The notes under the pieces: generated by a model | Databases searched by the model: none | Seen by the model: only the letters and a program-made list of their open reading frames with translations | Told to the model about the DNA's origin: nothing | In this document: in pieces, positions 1 to 10,271 of the stretch | Layout of the letters: each line of letters begins with the position of its first letter | Position numbering within the stretch: position 1 is the stretch's first letter | NCBI RefSeq assembly: GCF_002091635.1 | Contig: NZ_BDAC01000017.1 | Span: 78,302 to 142,301, forward strand | DNA: 64,000 bases | Source: Pseudomonas indica NBRC 103045 | GTDB lineage: Bacteria; Pseudomonadota; Gammaproteobacteria; Pseudomonadales; Pseudomonadaceae | Direction: 5' to 3' | Program-made: the position numbers and the translations under genes

Positions 1-286
1 TGCGGCCGAAGCAGTTGAACGGCTTTTCCAGGTCGTAGGCCTCTTCGTAGCGGCCCAGGTGATCGGCCTGCCAGAACTCGAGGAAGGAGTCGCGCACCAG
101 GTGGCCATTGCCGTCGAACACCTGGCCGATGAGCAGGATGTGCTCGCCCGGAGCGTCCGCCTTGGCCATGCGGTTCCAGATTTCCTGGTCGCGGGTCGGG
201 TTGCCGGCAGCGGCCAGGGCCAGGCCGATGTGCACGTAGGGGCCGGCGGTCTGCGAGGGGGTTTCCGGCAGCAGGTCGAAGTTCAT
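1..286 (-). CDS. pcaG: Protocatechuate 3,4-dioxygenase alpha subunit, partial
   Basis: Only the first 95 codons are inside the window; the gene continues past the left edge. The N terminus MNFDLLPETPSQTAGPYVHI and the later segment with WNRMAKADAPGEHI fit the alpha chain of intradiol protocatechuate 3,4-dioxygenase. With PcaH it forms the Fe(III) enzyme that cleaves protocatechuate to beta-carboxy-cis,cis-muconate in the cytoplasm. It starts 10 bp after the pcaH stop codon, so the two subunits are co-transcribed. The alpha chain normally lacks the iron ligands, which sit in PcaH. The call rests on partial sequence plus the adjacent pcaH. Confidence 0.93.
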   Translation of the reverse strand, partial: MNFDLLPETPSQTAGPYVHIGLALAAAGNPTRDQEIWNRMAKADAPGEHILLIGQVFDGNGHLVRDSFLEFWQADHLGRYEEAYDLEKPFNCFGR

Positions 287-296
287 GGTCGGCACC

Positions 297-1016
297 TCAC
301 TGGTTCTCGAAGAAGGTCTTGCGCTGGCCGCGCAGCACGATGTCGAAGCGGTAGGCCAGGCAGTCCATCGGGTTGGCCATGCTCATGTCCAGGCGGGCGA
401 TCAGCGTCTGCACCGCATCCGGGTTGGCGATGGACTTGACGATGGGACACTTCGGAATCAACGGATCCCCTTCGAAGTAGAGCTGGGTGATCAGCCGCGT
501 CGAGATCGACGGACCGGTAATGGAAAAGTGGATGTGCGCCGGCCGCCAGTCGTTCGGACCGTTGCGCCAGGGGTACGGGCCCGGCTTGATGGTGCGGAAG
601 TAATAGTTGCCGTCGCCATCGGTCAGGGTGCGACCGACACCGCCGAAATTCGGGTCGAGCGGTGCCAGATAGCGGTCGTTCTTGTGCCGGTAGCGTCCGC
701 CGGCATTGGCCTGCCACATCTCTACCAAGGTATGCGGGATCGGCTTGCCATACTGGTCCATCACCTTGCCGGAGACAATGATCCGCTCGCCCACCGGCAG
801 GCCGCCGTTGTTGAAGTTGAGCAGCAGGTCGTTGTCGTGGCGGCCCATTTTCAGGTGGGAGAAATCCGGCCCGCTGGTTTCGGAAATCGACTGCGGGATG
901 CTCACCAGCGCCTGGCGCGGCGAGCGGGCGATGGAGGTCTTGTAGTCGGGAGTGAAGGCCTTCGGATGCCAGTTGCGGTCGCGAATGGCGAAACGACGGT
1001 TGTCCTCGGCAGGCAT
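297..1016 (-). CDS. pcaH: Protocatechuate 3,4-dioxygenase beta subunit
   Basis: The 239-residue protein has the usual PcaH length and carries the intradiol dioxygenase core: [36 protein letters not shown], and RPAHIHFSI with the Tyr/His iron ligands of this family. It holds the non-haem Fe(III) centre and cleaves protocatechuate, the compound on which the vanillate and 4-hydroxybenzoate branches of this region converge. An AGGAG lies about 8 bases before the ATG. A PcaQ-type operator lies about 116 bp upstream (1132-1149), so induction by the pathway product through PcaQ is expected. Confidence 0.97.
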   Translation of the reverse strand: MPAEDNRRFAIRDRNWHPKAFTPDYKTSIARSPRQALVSIPQSISETSGPDFSHLKMGRHDNDLLLNFNNGGLPVGERIIVSGKVMDQYGKPIPHTLVEMWQANAGGRYRHKNDRYLAPLDPNFGGVGRTLTDGDGNYYFRTIKPGPYPWRNGPNDWRPAHIHFSITGPSISTRLITQLYFEGDPLIPKCPIVKSIANPDAVQTLIARLDMSMANPMDCLAYRFDIVLRGQRKTFFENQ

Positions 1017-1131
1017 GGCGCGCTCCTGTTATGGCTATTGTGGAGTCGCCCCGCGGTGCGGACACCTCGGGGAAGTGAGCGCAGTCTCGGCCAAAGCCAC
1101 CCCGGTGAACATTGAAAAGACGCCGCCAATT

Positions 1132-1149
1132 CATAACCAATTGGTTATG
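1132..1149. promoter_or_regulatory. PcaQ-type operator (18-bp perfect palindrome)
   Basis: The sequence CATAACCAATTGGTTATG is a perfect 18-bp palindrome. It matches the published PcaQ site ATAACC-N4-GGTTAA except at the last base. It lies upstream of pcaHG and overlaps the last codons of pcaQ (stop at 1145-1147). Confidence 0.75.
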
Positions 1150-2073
1150 GGAAGACGCTCTCACGGTAGGCCTGCGCCACCTCGCGCAGCACCCCGCAGA
1201 AGCCCTCGGCAGCCAGCGACAGGCCCAGCGCGCCGTTGCGGCAGATGCCCACCGAACCGCCTGGCTCCTGCACACCCAACTGCAACTCGACCAGCTCACC
1301 GCGCTGCACGTCCAGGCAGACCGCGTCTTGCGGCGCCACCCATAGCGCATCGCTGGTTTGCACGTAACGTCGGCTGAGCGCCGGCGACAGGGTCTCCAGG
1401 CGCTGCCGCGACGGGGTCACGCCGCATTGCACGAACAGGCTGTCGGCATGCTTGCGGATGGTGGTGCCGACGGTCGGCAATACCAGCGGGTAATCGCCGA
1501 GCCTGCCCAGCGCGGCGCTGCCCGCAGCCAGCAGCGGATGGCCGGGACGCACCACCAGGGTCATGGACTCGCTGTACAGGTGCTCGAAGGTCAGGCCCTG
1601 GATATCCGGGCTGTCGGTCATGCGGCCGATCACCAGGTCCAGCTCGCCGACGCGCAACTGGCCGAGCAGATAGGCGCCCGGCCCGGTGGCGACGCTGACC
1701 ACCAGTGCCGCATGGCGCTCGTGCAGGCGCCGCACCACCTCGGGAATCAGCAGGCTCTCGACGGTGGACAGCACGCCGACGCGCACCTGCCCGGCCTCGT
1801 GTTCGCCACTGCGCAGGCTGTCGACCCCATCGCGCAGCGCCTGCACGCAGGGCCCGGCGTAGCGCATGAAGGCGACACCCGAGGCGGTCAGGCTGACGCC
1901 TTGCTTGCCGCGCTCGAACAGACTGGCGTCGAGAATTTCCTCCAGCTCCTTGAGCGTCTTGGAGATTGCCGGCTGGCTCACGGCCAGCACATCGGCGGCC
2001 TTGGCGAAACTGCGCTGACGGGCGATCTCGAGAAAGCACAGCAGGTGGCGGAATTTGATACGGGTGTCGATGT

Positions 2074-2077
<4 letters not shown>
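1145..2077 (-). CDS. pcaQ: LysR-family activator of protocatechuate genes
   Basis: This 310-residue LysR-type regulator begins MNIDTRIKFRHLLCFLEIAR and has an N-terminal winged helix (SFAKAADVLAVSQPAISKTL, about residues 23-42) followed by an effector domain. The sequence resembles PcaQ, which senses beta-carboxymuconate or a later intermediate and activates pca genes. It lies directly upstream of pcaHG in the same direction, with a perfect palindrome matching the PcaQ motif between the coding regions. Its ATG overlaps the stop of the AraC-type gene by 4 bp (ATGA), suggesting co-transcription and translational coupling. The reading frame stays open upstream of this ATG, but that part overlaps the AraC gene in another frame and was not used. 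Confidence 0.9.
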
Positions 2078-4234
<2,157 letters not shown>

Positions 4235-4239
4235 CGGCC

Positions 4240-4269
4240 CTGCCCCGGCGCGGCAAGGCGCCGGGGCAG
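4240..4269. terminator. Hairpin between convergent pobA and fcs
   Basis: An 11-bp perfect GC-rich stem (CTGCCCCGGCG / CGCCGGGGCAG) with an 8-base loop lies just after pobA and before the fcs stop. There is no T-run, so termination is inferred from position only. Confidence 0.5.
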
Positions 4270-4294
4270 ATCGCAGAGCGGGCGGCGTGGCGGA

Positions 4295-6169
4295 TCAGCG
4301 CGCCTCCCGACGCAACAGGCCGGGGGCGCTACCCTGGTAGGCGGCGTCGATCAGCGCGGCGCGCTGCGCCAGCACCGCGCGCTGGTTGAGCGAGCCCTTG
4401 TCGGTGATTTCCCCCAGCTCCAGCGACGGCGGCTGCGCCATCAGCAGCAGCCACTGGATGCGCGAGGCGCTGCCGGTGGCATCGCGGTTGAAACGCGCCA
4501 GCCACTGGCTGAACCAGGCCCGCACCGGCTCGCTAGCCAGCACAGCCTCATCCTCGACGTCGTCGGCCATGCCGGCCAATACCCGGCACTGATCGAGACG
4601 GGGGAAGACCAGCAGGCCGAGTTCCTCGCGGTCCGGCGCCGCCACCACCACGTCCTGCACCAGCGGCGCGCCTTCGAGCACGGCGCGGGTGCGCATCGGC
4701 CCGACGCTGACGAATACCCCGGAGGACAGCTTGAAGTCTTCGGCGATGCGGCCGTCGAACATCAGCCCCACCTCGGGCGCCTGCGGGTCGGCCAGCTTCA
4801 GCGCGTCGCCGGAGCAGTAATAGCCTTCCTCGTCGAACACCTTGGCGTTCTGCTCGGGCGCGCGCCAGTAGCCGGCCATGATGTGCGGGCCGCGGAAGCG
4901 CCCTTCCAGCTTGCCGTCGACCGGTACCAGTTTGACCTCGCAACCCGGTGCCGGCAGTCCGACATAGCCGGCCACGGATAGCGGCCCGGTGGTGAAGGTG
5001 CACGACGGCGAGGCCTCGGTCATGCCCAGGCCCGCCATCATGCGGATGCGCTCGCCGCAATGGGCCTCGGCGACGCGGTCGAGGCGGTCCCAGATCGCCT
5101 GGGACAGGCCGGCGGCGGCGAAGAAGAACAGCTTCATGCGGGCGAAGAACGACTCGCGCAGCTCGGCGTCCCGCTCCAGCGCGCCGACCAGTTCCTCCCA
5201 GCCCTTGGGCACCGTCAGGTAGGCGGTGGGGGAAATCTCCTTGAGGTTGCGCAGCGTCTCGGCGAAGCCCTGGGCGGTGGGCTTGCCCGCGTCCAGGTAG
5301 AAGCTGCCGCCGTTGTACAGGGTGATGCCGACGTTGTGGCTGCCGCCGAAAGTGTGGTTCCACGGCAGCCAATCGACCAGCACCGGCGGCTCCTCGCCGA
5401 GCACCGGGAAGGTCTGCAGCAGCATCTGCTGGTTGGCGCAGAGCATCTGCTGGGTGGTCGGCACCGCCTTCGGCAGGCTGGTGGAGCCGGAGGTGAAGAG
5501 GAACTTGGCCAGGGTCTGCGGCCCGCTGGCGGCGAAGGCCCGCTGCGCCGGCGCGGTGTCGATGGGCTGCAGCAGATCGGCGAAGGTCAGGCTCTGCCGC
5601 CCGGCCAGCGCGCCCTCGGTGAAGATCGCCGGCACGCTGGCCGGCAGCAGGCCGTCGATGGCCCGCGCATAGCCCTGCACCTGGCTGGCGAACACCAGAC
5701 CGGGCTGCAACAGCTCGACGATGTGGCGCAGCTTGCCGAGGTCCTGCGACAGCAGCGAATAGGCCGGCGACACCGGGCAGTACGGCACGCCGACGTACAT
5801 CGCGGCGAAGGCCAACTGGATATGCTCCAGATCGTTGCCGGAGAGAATCAGCAGCGGGCGCTGCGGCGACAATCCGAACGGCAGCAGGTGCGCGCCGATC
5901 ACGCGCACGTTGGCGAGCATCTGCGCGTAGCTGATGCGGCGCCAGCTGCCGTCCGCCTCGCGCGCCGCCATGCAGGTGCGCTCGGGGGCCTGCCGCGCCC
6001 AGTATTCCAGGCGTTCGAGCAGGTGCCGGGCCGGCGTCTGCAGCGGCTCGCAGGAACGCAGGCGCAGCACACCGTCTGCGTCGCGACTGAATTCGACCGG
6101 CGCGCGGCTGATCGATACGGGGCGGTAGACCGGCTCGGCTCCCGGCGCCTTGATAGAAGCGGAACTCAC
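4295..6169 (-). CDS. fcs: Feruloyl-CoA synthetase
   Basis: This 624-residue AMP-forming acyl-CoA synthetase contains the ATP-binding signature FLFTSGSTSLPKAVPTTQ, the WLPWNHTFGG segment, the adenylate motif LGMTEASPSCTF and the YYCSGDALKL hinge region. It activates ferulate (and probably p-coumarate and caffeate) to the CoA thioester, the first step of CoA-dependent, non-beta-oxidative side-chain shortening. It is the last gene of an ech-vdh-fcs transcription unit read leftwards, the grouping known from ferulate-degrading pseudomonads. A repeat-type inverted sequence (6291-6366) lies between vdh and fcs. Confidence 0.93.
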   Translation of the reverse strand: MSSASIKAPGAEPVYRPVSISRAPVEFSRDADGVLRLRSCEPLQTPARHLLERLEYWARQAPERTCMAAREADGSWRRISYAQMLANVRVIGAHLLPFGLSPQRPLLILSGNDLEHIQLAFAAMYVGVPYCPVSPAYSLLSQDLGKLRHIVELLQPGLVFASQVQGYARAIDGLLPASVPAIFTEGALAGRQSLTFADLLQPIDTAPAQRAFAASGPQTLAKFLFTSGSTSLPKAVPTTQQMLCANQQMLLQTFPVLGEEPPVLVDWLPWNHTFGGSHNVGITLYNGGSFYLDAGKPTAQGFAETLRNLKEISPTAYLTVPKGWEELVGALERDAELRESFFARMKLFFFAAAGLSQAIWDRLDRVAEAHCGERIRMMAGLGMTEASPSCTFTTGPLSVAGYVGLPAPGCEVKLVPVDGKLEGRFRGPHIMAGYWRAPEQNAKVFDEEGYYCSGDALKLADPQAPEVGLMFDGRIAEDFKLSSGVFVSVGPMRTRAVLEGAPLVQDVVVAAPDREELGLLVFPRLDQCRVLAGMADDVEDEAVLASEPVRAWFSQWLARFNRDATGSASRIQWLLLMAQPPSLELGEITDKGSLNQRAVLAQRAALIDAAYQGSAPGLLRREAR

Positions 6170-6290
6170 GATGCACGTCCTCTTTTAGCCTGGAGCCCTG
6201 CGCAAGCGGCGCGTGGCGTCCTGATTGTTATTGTCGAGCGAGGATCCGCGGCCCTCTGGTGTCGCGACATACAGCAAATGTCGGACAACT

Positions 6291-6366
6291 GTAGGGTGGA
6301 TGACGCTCTTTTCATCCACCGTTGCGGCGCCCTTCTGGTGGATCGATGAAGCGTGATCCACCCTAC
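6291..6366. repeat. Intergenic inverted repeat between vdh and fcs
   Basis: The element opens with GTAGGGTGGATGACGC and closes with GCGTGATCCACCCTAC, which are near-perfect complements, and also has internal complementary segments (CATCCACC / GGTGGATC). It resembles the short palindromic intergenic elements common in Pseudomonas genomes. Confidence 0.8.
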
Positions 6367-6430
6367 GATGCTAGGCCGTGCGCAACGCCAGCAGCATGGT
6401 GCGCACGGGGCCAGCCGGCGGGACTGCTCA

Positions 6431-7879
6431 CTAAATCGGGTAATGCCGCGGCGCGTTCTGCACCGTCACCCAGCGTAACTGGGTGAAGGCCTCCACCGCC
6501 GCCTGGCCGCCGAAGCTGCCGTAGCCGCTGGCCTTGACCCCGCCGAAGGGCATCTGCGCCTCGTCGTGCACCGTCGGCCCGTTGATGTGGCAGATGCCCG
6601 ATTCGATGCGCTGCGCCAGTTGCAGGGCGCGCGACACGTCGCGGCTGAAGATCGCCGCCGACAGGCCGAACTCGGAATCGTTGGCCAGCGCCAGCAGTTC
6701 CTCGTCGCCATCGCCCCTGAGCACCACGGCCACCGGGCCGAAGGACTCCTCGCGATACAGGCGCATGTCGGCAGTGACCCCATCGAGCAGCGTGGCCTGC
6801 ATGATGCTGCCGTCCAGACCACCACCGGCGAGCAGGCGCGCACCCTTGCTCAATGCATCGTCGACCAGCGCCTGGATGCGCTGGCCAGCGGCGGCGCCGA
6901 TCAGCGAACCGAGCGGCGCGGCGCCGCTTTGCGGGTCCGCCGCGCGCAGGCTGGCGACCTTCTGCGCCAGCTTGTCGACGAAGGCATCGGCCACCTTGGC
7001 GTCGACGATCAGCCGCTCGGTGGACATGCAGATCTGCCCCTGGTTGAAGTAGGCGCCGAACGCGGCGGCGGCCACCGCGGCGTCCAGCTCGGCATCGTCG
7101 AGCACCAGCAGCGGCGCCTTGCCGCCCAGCTCCAGCACCGCCGGTTTCAGGTGCCGCGCCGCCAGTTCGCCGATGATCCGCCCGACATGGGTGGAACCGG
7201 TGAAGTTGACCCGGCGCACCGCCGGATTGGCGATCAGCCGTTCGACGAGGGCCGGGGCATCCTCGGGGGCGTTGCTGATCACGTTGACCACGCCATCGCC
7301 GAGGCCGGCTTCCTGCAGCACCTGGCCGATCAGCCGGTGCGCCGCCGGACTCAGCTCCGAGGCCTTGAGCACCACGGTATTGCCGCAGGCCAGCGGCATG
7401 GCCACGGCGCGCGTGCCGAGGATCACCGGGGCGTTCCACGGCGCGATGCCGAGCACCACGCCACAGGGCTGACGCAGGGCCATGGCGAAGCTGCCGGGCA
7501 CGTCGGAGGGAATCACTTCGCCCTTGATCTGCGTGGTCATGCTCGCCGCCTCGCGCAGCATGGCGGCGGCCAGATGCACGTTGAAGCCGTACCAGGCACC
7601 GGTGGCGCCGGTCTCGCCGGCCACGGCGATGAAGTCGCCGGTACGGTCTTCCAGCAACTCGGCGGCCTTGAGCAGGCGCGCACGGCGCTCGCCCGGCCCC
7701 AGCGCCGCCCACTGTGGAAACGCGGCCTGGGCGGCCGCCACGGCGGCGTCGGCATCGGCCAGGGTGGCGGCGGCGACGCGCGACACCGGCTGGCCGGTCA
7801 CCGGATGGCAGCGCTCGAACGTCCGGCCATCGGCCGCGGCGACCGACTTGCCGGCGATCAGCAAAGGCACCTCGTACAT
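6431..7879 (-). CDS. vdh: Vanillin dehydrogenase
   Basis: The 482-residue NAD-dependent aldehyde dehydrogenase has the expected family length and motifs: GIAPWNAPVILG cofactor segment, FTGSTHVGR, the general-base segment LELGGKAPL, the catalytic cysteine in GQICMSTERLIV, and ESFGPVAVV. It oxidises vanillin released by Ech to vanillate, and 4-hydroxybenzaldehyde to 4-hydroxybenzoate. It lies between ech and fcs, all leftward, with short gaps filled by palindromic repeats. A second aldehyde dehydrogenase in this window (31494-32969) is clearly distinct and probably acts on another aldehyde. Confidence 0.93.
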   Translation of the reverse strand: MYEVPLLIAGKSVAAADGRTFERCHPVTGQPVSRVAAATLADADAAVAAAQAAFPQWAALGPGERRARLLKAAELLEDRTGDFIAVAGETGATGAWYGFNVHLAAAMLREAASMTTQIKGEVIPSDVPGSFAMALRQPCGVVLGIAPWNAPVILGTRAVAMPLACGNTVVLKASELSPAAHRLIGQVLQEAGLGDGVVNVISNAPEDAPALVERLIANPAVRRVNFTGSTHVGRIIGELAARHLKPAVLELGGKAPLLVLDDAELDAAVAAAAFGAYFNQGQICMSTERLIVDAKVADAFVDKLAQKVASLRAADPQSGAAPLGSLIGAAAGQRIQALVDDALSKGARLLAGGGLDGSIMQATLLDGVTADMRLYREESFGPVAVVLRGDGDEELLALANDSEFGLSAAIFSRDVSRALQLAQRIESGICHINGPTVHDEAQMPFGGVKASGYGSFGGQAAVEAFTQLRWVTVQNAPRHYPI

Positions 7880-7936
7880 GGGGCAATTCCTCTTATTGTG
7901 CTTGTTCTGGAAACGCGCTCGACGCCCCCATCAGGT

Positions 7937-7996
7937 GTAGGGTGCGCCATGCGCACCACTGGCAACCCGATGCTTGGTGCGCATGGCGCACCCTAC
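7937..7996. repeat. Intergenic inverted repeat between ech and vdh
   Basis: GTAGGGTGCGCCATGCGCACC is answered by GGTGCGCATGGCGCACCCTAC; the outer arms are exact complements. It is the same class as 6291-6366 and 8986-9070. Confidence 0.85.
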
Positions 7997-8009
7997 GGGC
8001 CGGCACGCT

Positions 8010-8840
8010 TCAGCGCTTGTAGGCCTGCAAGCCGGGCTTGATGCTCTTGTCGTCGAGGAACTGCTTCATGCCCTGCTCGCGGCCGCCTTCCTTGTCCAGC
8101 AGGCGCGACTGGTCGAGCTTGGCGTACAGGTAGTCCTCGTTCTGCTCCCAGGTCAGTTCGCGACAGCGCTTGAAGCCGATCTTGGCCGCACGCATCACCA
8201 CCGGGTTCTTCTCCAGCAGGTTGCGCGCCAGTTCGATGGTGGTCTCGCGCAGTTGCGCCAGCGGCACGCTCTCGTTGACCAGGCCCATCTCGGCGGCCTT
8301 CTGCCCGCCGAAGGTCTTGCCGGTCATGATGTAGTACAGCGACTGGCGATGGCCCACGGTGTCGGCCATGGCCTTGCTCACCAGGTTGCCCGGCGGGATG
8401 CCCCAGTTGATCTCGGACAGGCCGAAGGTCGCCTCGTCGGCGCAGATGGCCAGGTCGCAGGCCACCAGCGGGCTGAAGCCGCCACCGAAGCACCAGCCGT
8501 TGACCATGGCGATGGTCGGCTTGGCGTACATGCGCAGCAGCTTCCACTGCCAGGTCGAGGCCTCGCGGCGAATCTTCTCCTGGAGGATTTCCGGGCCGGC
8601 GTCGACCTCGCGGAAGTATTCCTTCAGGTCCATCCCGGCGGTCCAGGACTCGCCGGCGCCGGTCAGCACCAGCACGCCGACCTCGGCATCCTGCTCCAGG
8701 GTTTCCAGCACCTCGACCATCTCGCGGTTGAGGGTCGGGCTCATGGCGTTGCGCTTTTCCGGACGGTTGAGGATGACCCAGCCGATGCCCTCCTCCACTT
8801 CGACCTTCACGGTTTGCCAGCGCGCTTCGTACTTGCTCAT
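8010..8840 (-). CDS. ech: Feruloyl-CoA hydratase/lyase (HCHL)
   Basis: This crotonase-fold enzyme hydrates feruloyl-CoA and cleaves it to vanillin and acetyl-CoA. With the start at MSKYEARW the protein has 276 residues. Ser123 (GGGFSP), Glu143 (GLSEINWG) and Tyr239 (DYLYAK) then fall exactly on the active-site positions described for Pseudomonas hydroxycinnamoyl-CoA hydratase-lyase. An AGGA precedes this ATG; a 12-codon in-frame extension was rejected. It is the promoter-proximal gene of ech-vdh-fcs. A sigma-70 type promoter overlapped by a dyad (8891-8911) lies upstream. Confidence 0.95.
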   Translation of the reverse strand: MSKYEARWQTVKVEVEEGIGWVILNRPEKRNAMSPTLNREMVEVLETLEQDAEVGVLVLTGAGESWTAGMDLKEYFREVDAGPEILQEKIRREASTWQWKLLRMYAKPTIAMVNGWCFGGGFSPLVACDLAICADEATFGLSEINWGIPPGNLVSKAMADTVGHRQSLYYIMTGKTFGGQKAAEMGLVNESVPLAQLRETTIELARNLLEKNPVVMRAAKIGFKRCRELTWEQNEDYLYAKLDQSRLLDKEGGREQGMKQFLDDKSIKPGLQAYKR

Positions 8841-8874
8841 GTTCGTGTCCTGCATGTGTTGGGTAGATGTGCTC

Positions 8875-8903
8875 AAGGTAGGTCGTGCATTTAGTTATGT
8901 CAA
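8875..8903 (-). promoter_or_regulatory. Candidate promoter of ech-vdh-fcs
   Basis: Read leftwards, TTGACA (8898-8903) is followed after exactly 17 bases by TACCTT (8875-8880), 35 bp before the ech ATG. The -35 hexamer sits inside the dyad at 8891-8911, the arrangement expected for repression. Confidence 0.6.
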
Positions 8904-8911
8904 TTAACTAA
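8891..8911. promoter_or_regulatory. Dyad operator at the ech promoter
   Basis: TTAGTTA and TAACTAA form perfect 7-bp arms around a 7-base spacer. The core AGTTA-N7-TAACT recurs at 33187-33203 and, imperfectly, at 35053-35069 in front of the marR-type gene. It is a likely MarR (FerR-like) operator. Confidence 0.65.
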
Positions 8912-8985
8912 TATGGCAAAGATGTTCGGTTACCGCACCGTATTAAAGGTGCTTAACAAATAGGTAATTAGTCGAGATAACGACC

Positions 8986-9070
8986 GTAGGGTGCGCCATG
9001 CGCACCGGGGCTGCCTCGTTGCCACGGACCGGATCCGGCGCTGCTGATGGTGCGCGCGGCGCCCCCACGG
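8986..9070. repeat. Degenerate GTAGGGTGCGCC repeat
   Basis: It begins GTAGGGTGCGCCATGCGCACC and ends with a weaker complement (GGTGCGCGCGGCGCCCCCAC). It is an imperfect copy of the element at 7937-7996, between ech and the periplasmic binding-protein gene. Confidence 0.55.
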
Positions 9071-9132
9071 AGACGGCGTCGTGACAAACGCCAACCGACG
9101 CCCCGAACCTTGGCCCGAGGCGCCGACGCGCC

Positions 9133-10233
9133 TTACTTGCCGGTACGGATGCTGTTCCAGGTGCGCATGCGCACGCGCTCCACCTTCAGCGGCAAGGCCT
9201 TGAGGGCGAACAGGCTGTCCATCTGCTCGGCGGGGATATACATCTTGGGGTTGTCGCGCACGCTCGGATCGACCAGCGCGGTGGCGTCCTTGTTGGCGTT
9301 GGGGTAGCCGAGAGCGGTACTGATCTTGGCGATCACCTCCGGGCGCATCAGGTAGTCGATGAAGGCGTGCGCCTCGTCGAGGTTGCCGGCGCCCTTGGGG
9401 ATCACCATCACGTCGGACCACAGCGGCGCGCCTTCCTTGGGCAGGATCATGTCGATGCGCACGCCCTTGCCCGCAGCCACCGCCATCTTCCGCGCCAGCT
9501 CGACGCCGCCCGACCAGCCGACGGCGATGCAGATCTCGCCGTTGGCCAGGTCGTAGCCGTAGCGCGAGGAGTTGAAGTAGGTGATGTGCGGGCGGATGCT
9601 CATCATCAGCTCCTGCGCCTTGCGGTAGTCGCCGGGGTCCTGCGAGTGCGGCGACAGGCCCAGATGATGTAGGGCGATGGGCAGGATCTCGCTCGGCGAA
9701 TCGAGGAAGCCGACACCGCAGGAGGCCAGCTTCGACAGGTACTCGGGGTTGAAGATCAGGTCCCAGCTGTCCAGCGGTACGTCCGGCCCCAGCGCAGCGC
9801 GCACCTTGTCGACGTTGTAGCCGATCAGGGTGGTGCCCCACATGTAGGGCACGGCGTACTGGTTGCCGACGTCGCCGGTCTTCTCCAGCTCGGCCATGAA
9901 CGACTCGTCCAGGCGCTGCCAGTTGCTCAGCTTGCTGCGGTCGATCTTCTCGAAGGTGCCGGCGGCGATGAAGGTCGCCAGCGAGGAGCTGCTGGGAAAG
10001 GCCACGTCGTAGCCGGAATTGCCGGTGAGCAGCTTGGACTCCAGGGTCTCGGCGCTGTCGAACACGTCGTAGATCGGACGAATGCCGGTGTCGGCCTCGA
10101 AGTCCTTGAGAACCTCGCCCGGCAGGTACTCGATCCAGTTGTAGACCCGCACGCTGCGCTGTTCGGCCAGCGCCGGCAGGCTGATCAGGGTTGCCGCCAG
10201 CAGGGCCAGCGCGCCACGTTTGCACATCTTCAT
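9133..10233 (-). CDS. Periplasmic polyamine-type ABC substrate-binding protein
   Basis: The 366-residue protein has a Sec signal peptide (ending LISLPALA, cleavage before EQRSVRV) and the YNWIEYLPGEVLKDFEADTGI start typical of spermidine/putrescine-binding PotF/SpuD proteins. YMWGTTLIGYN and GEICIAVGWSG are also typical. No ATPase or permease gene lies next to it, so it is an orphan binding protein here. Its neighbours are an OprD-type porin and ferulate genes, so it may bind an aromatic acid or an amine-conjugated phenolic rather than a polyamine; this is inference. Start is the ATG of MKMCKRG after GGGAG. Confidence 0.8.
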   Translation of the reverse strand: MKMCKRGALALLAATLISLPALAEQRSVRVYNWIEYLPGEVLKDFEADTGIRPIYDVFDSAETLESKLLTGNSGYDVAFPSSSSLATFIAAGTFEKIDRSKLSNWQRLDESFMAELEKTGDVGNQYAVPYMWGTTLIGYNVDKVRAALGPDVPLDSWDLIFNPEYLSKLASCGVGFLDSPSEILPIALHHLGLSPHSQDPGDYRKAQELMMSIRPHITYFNSSRYGYDLANGEICIAVGWSGGVELARKMAVAAGKGVRIDMILPKEGAPLWSDVMVIPKGAGNLDEAHAFIDYLMRPEVIAKISTALGYPNANKDATALVDPSVRDNPKMYIPAEQMDSLFALKALPLKVERVRMRTWNSIRTGK

Positions 10234-10271
10234 TTTCGACTCCCTACGCGGCCGCTCGGCCGCGTGCCAGA

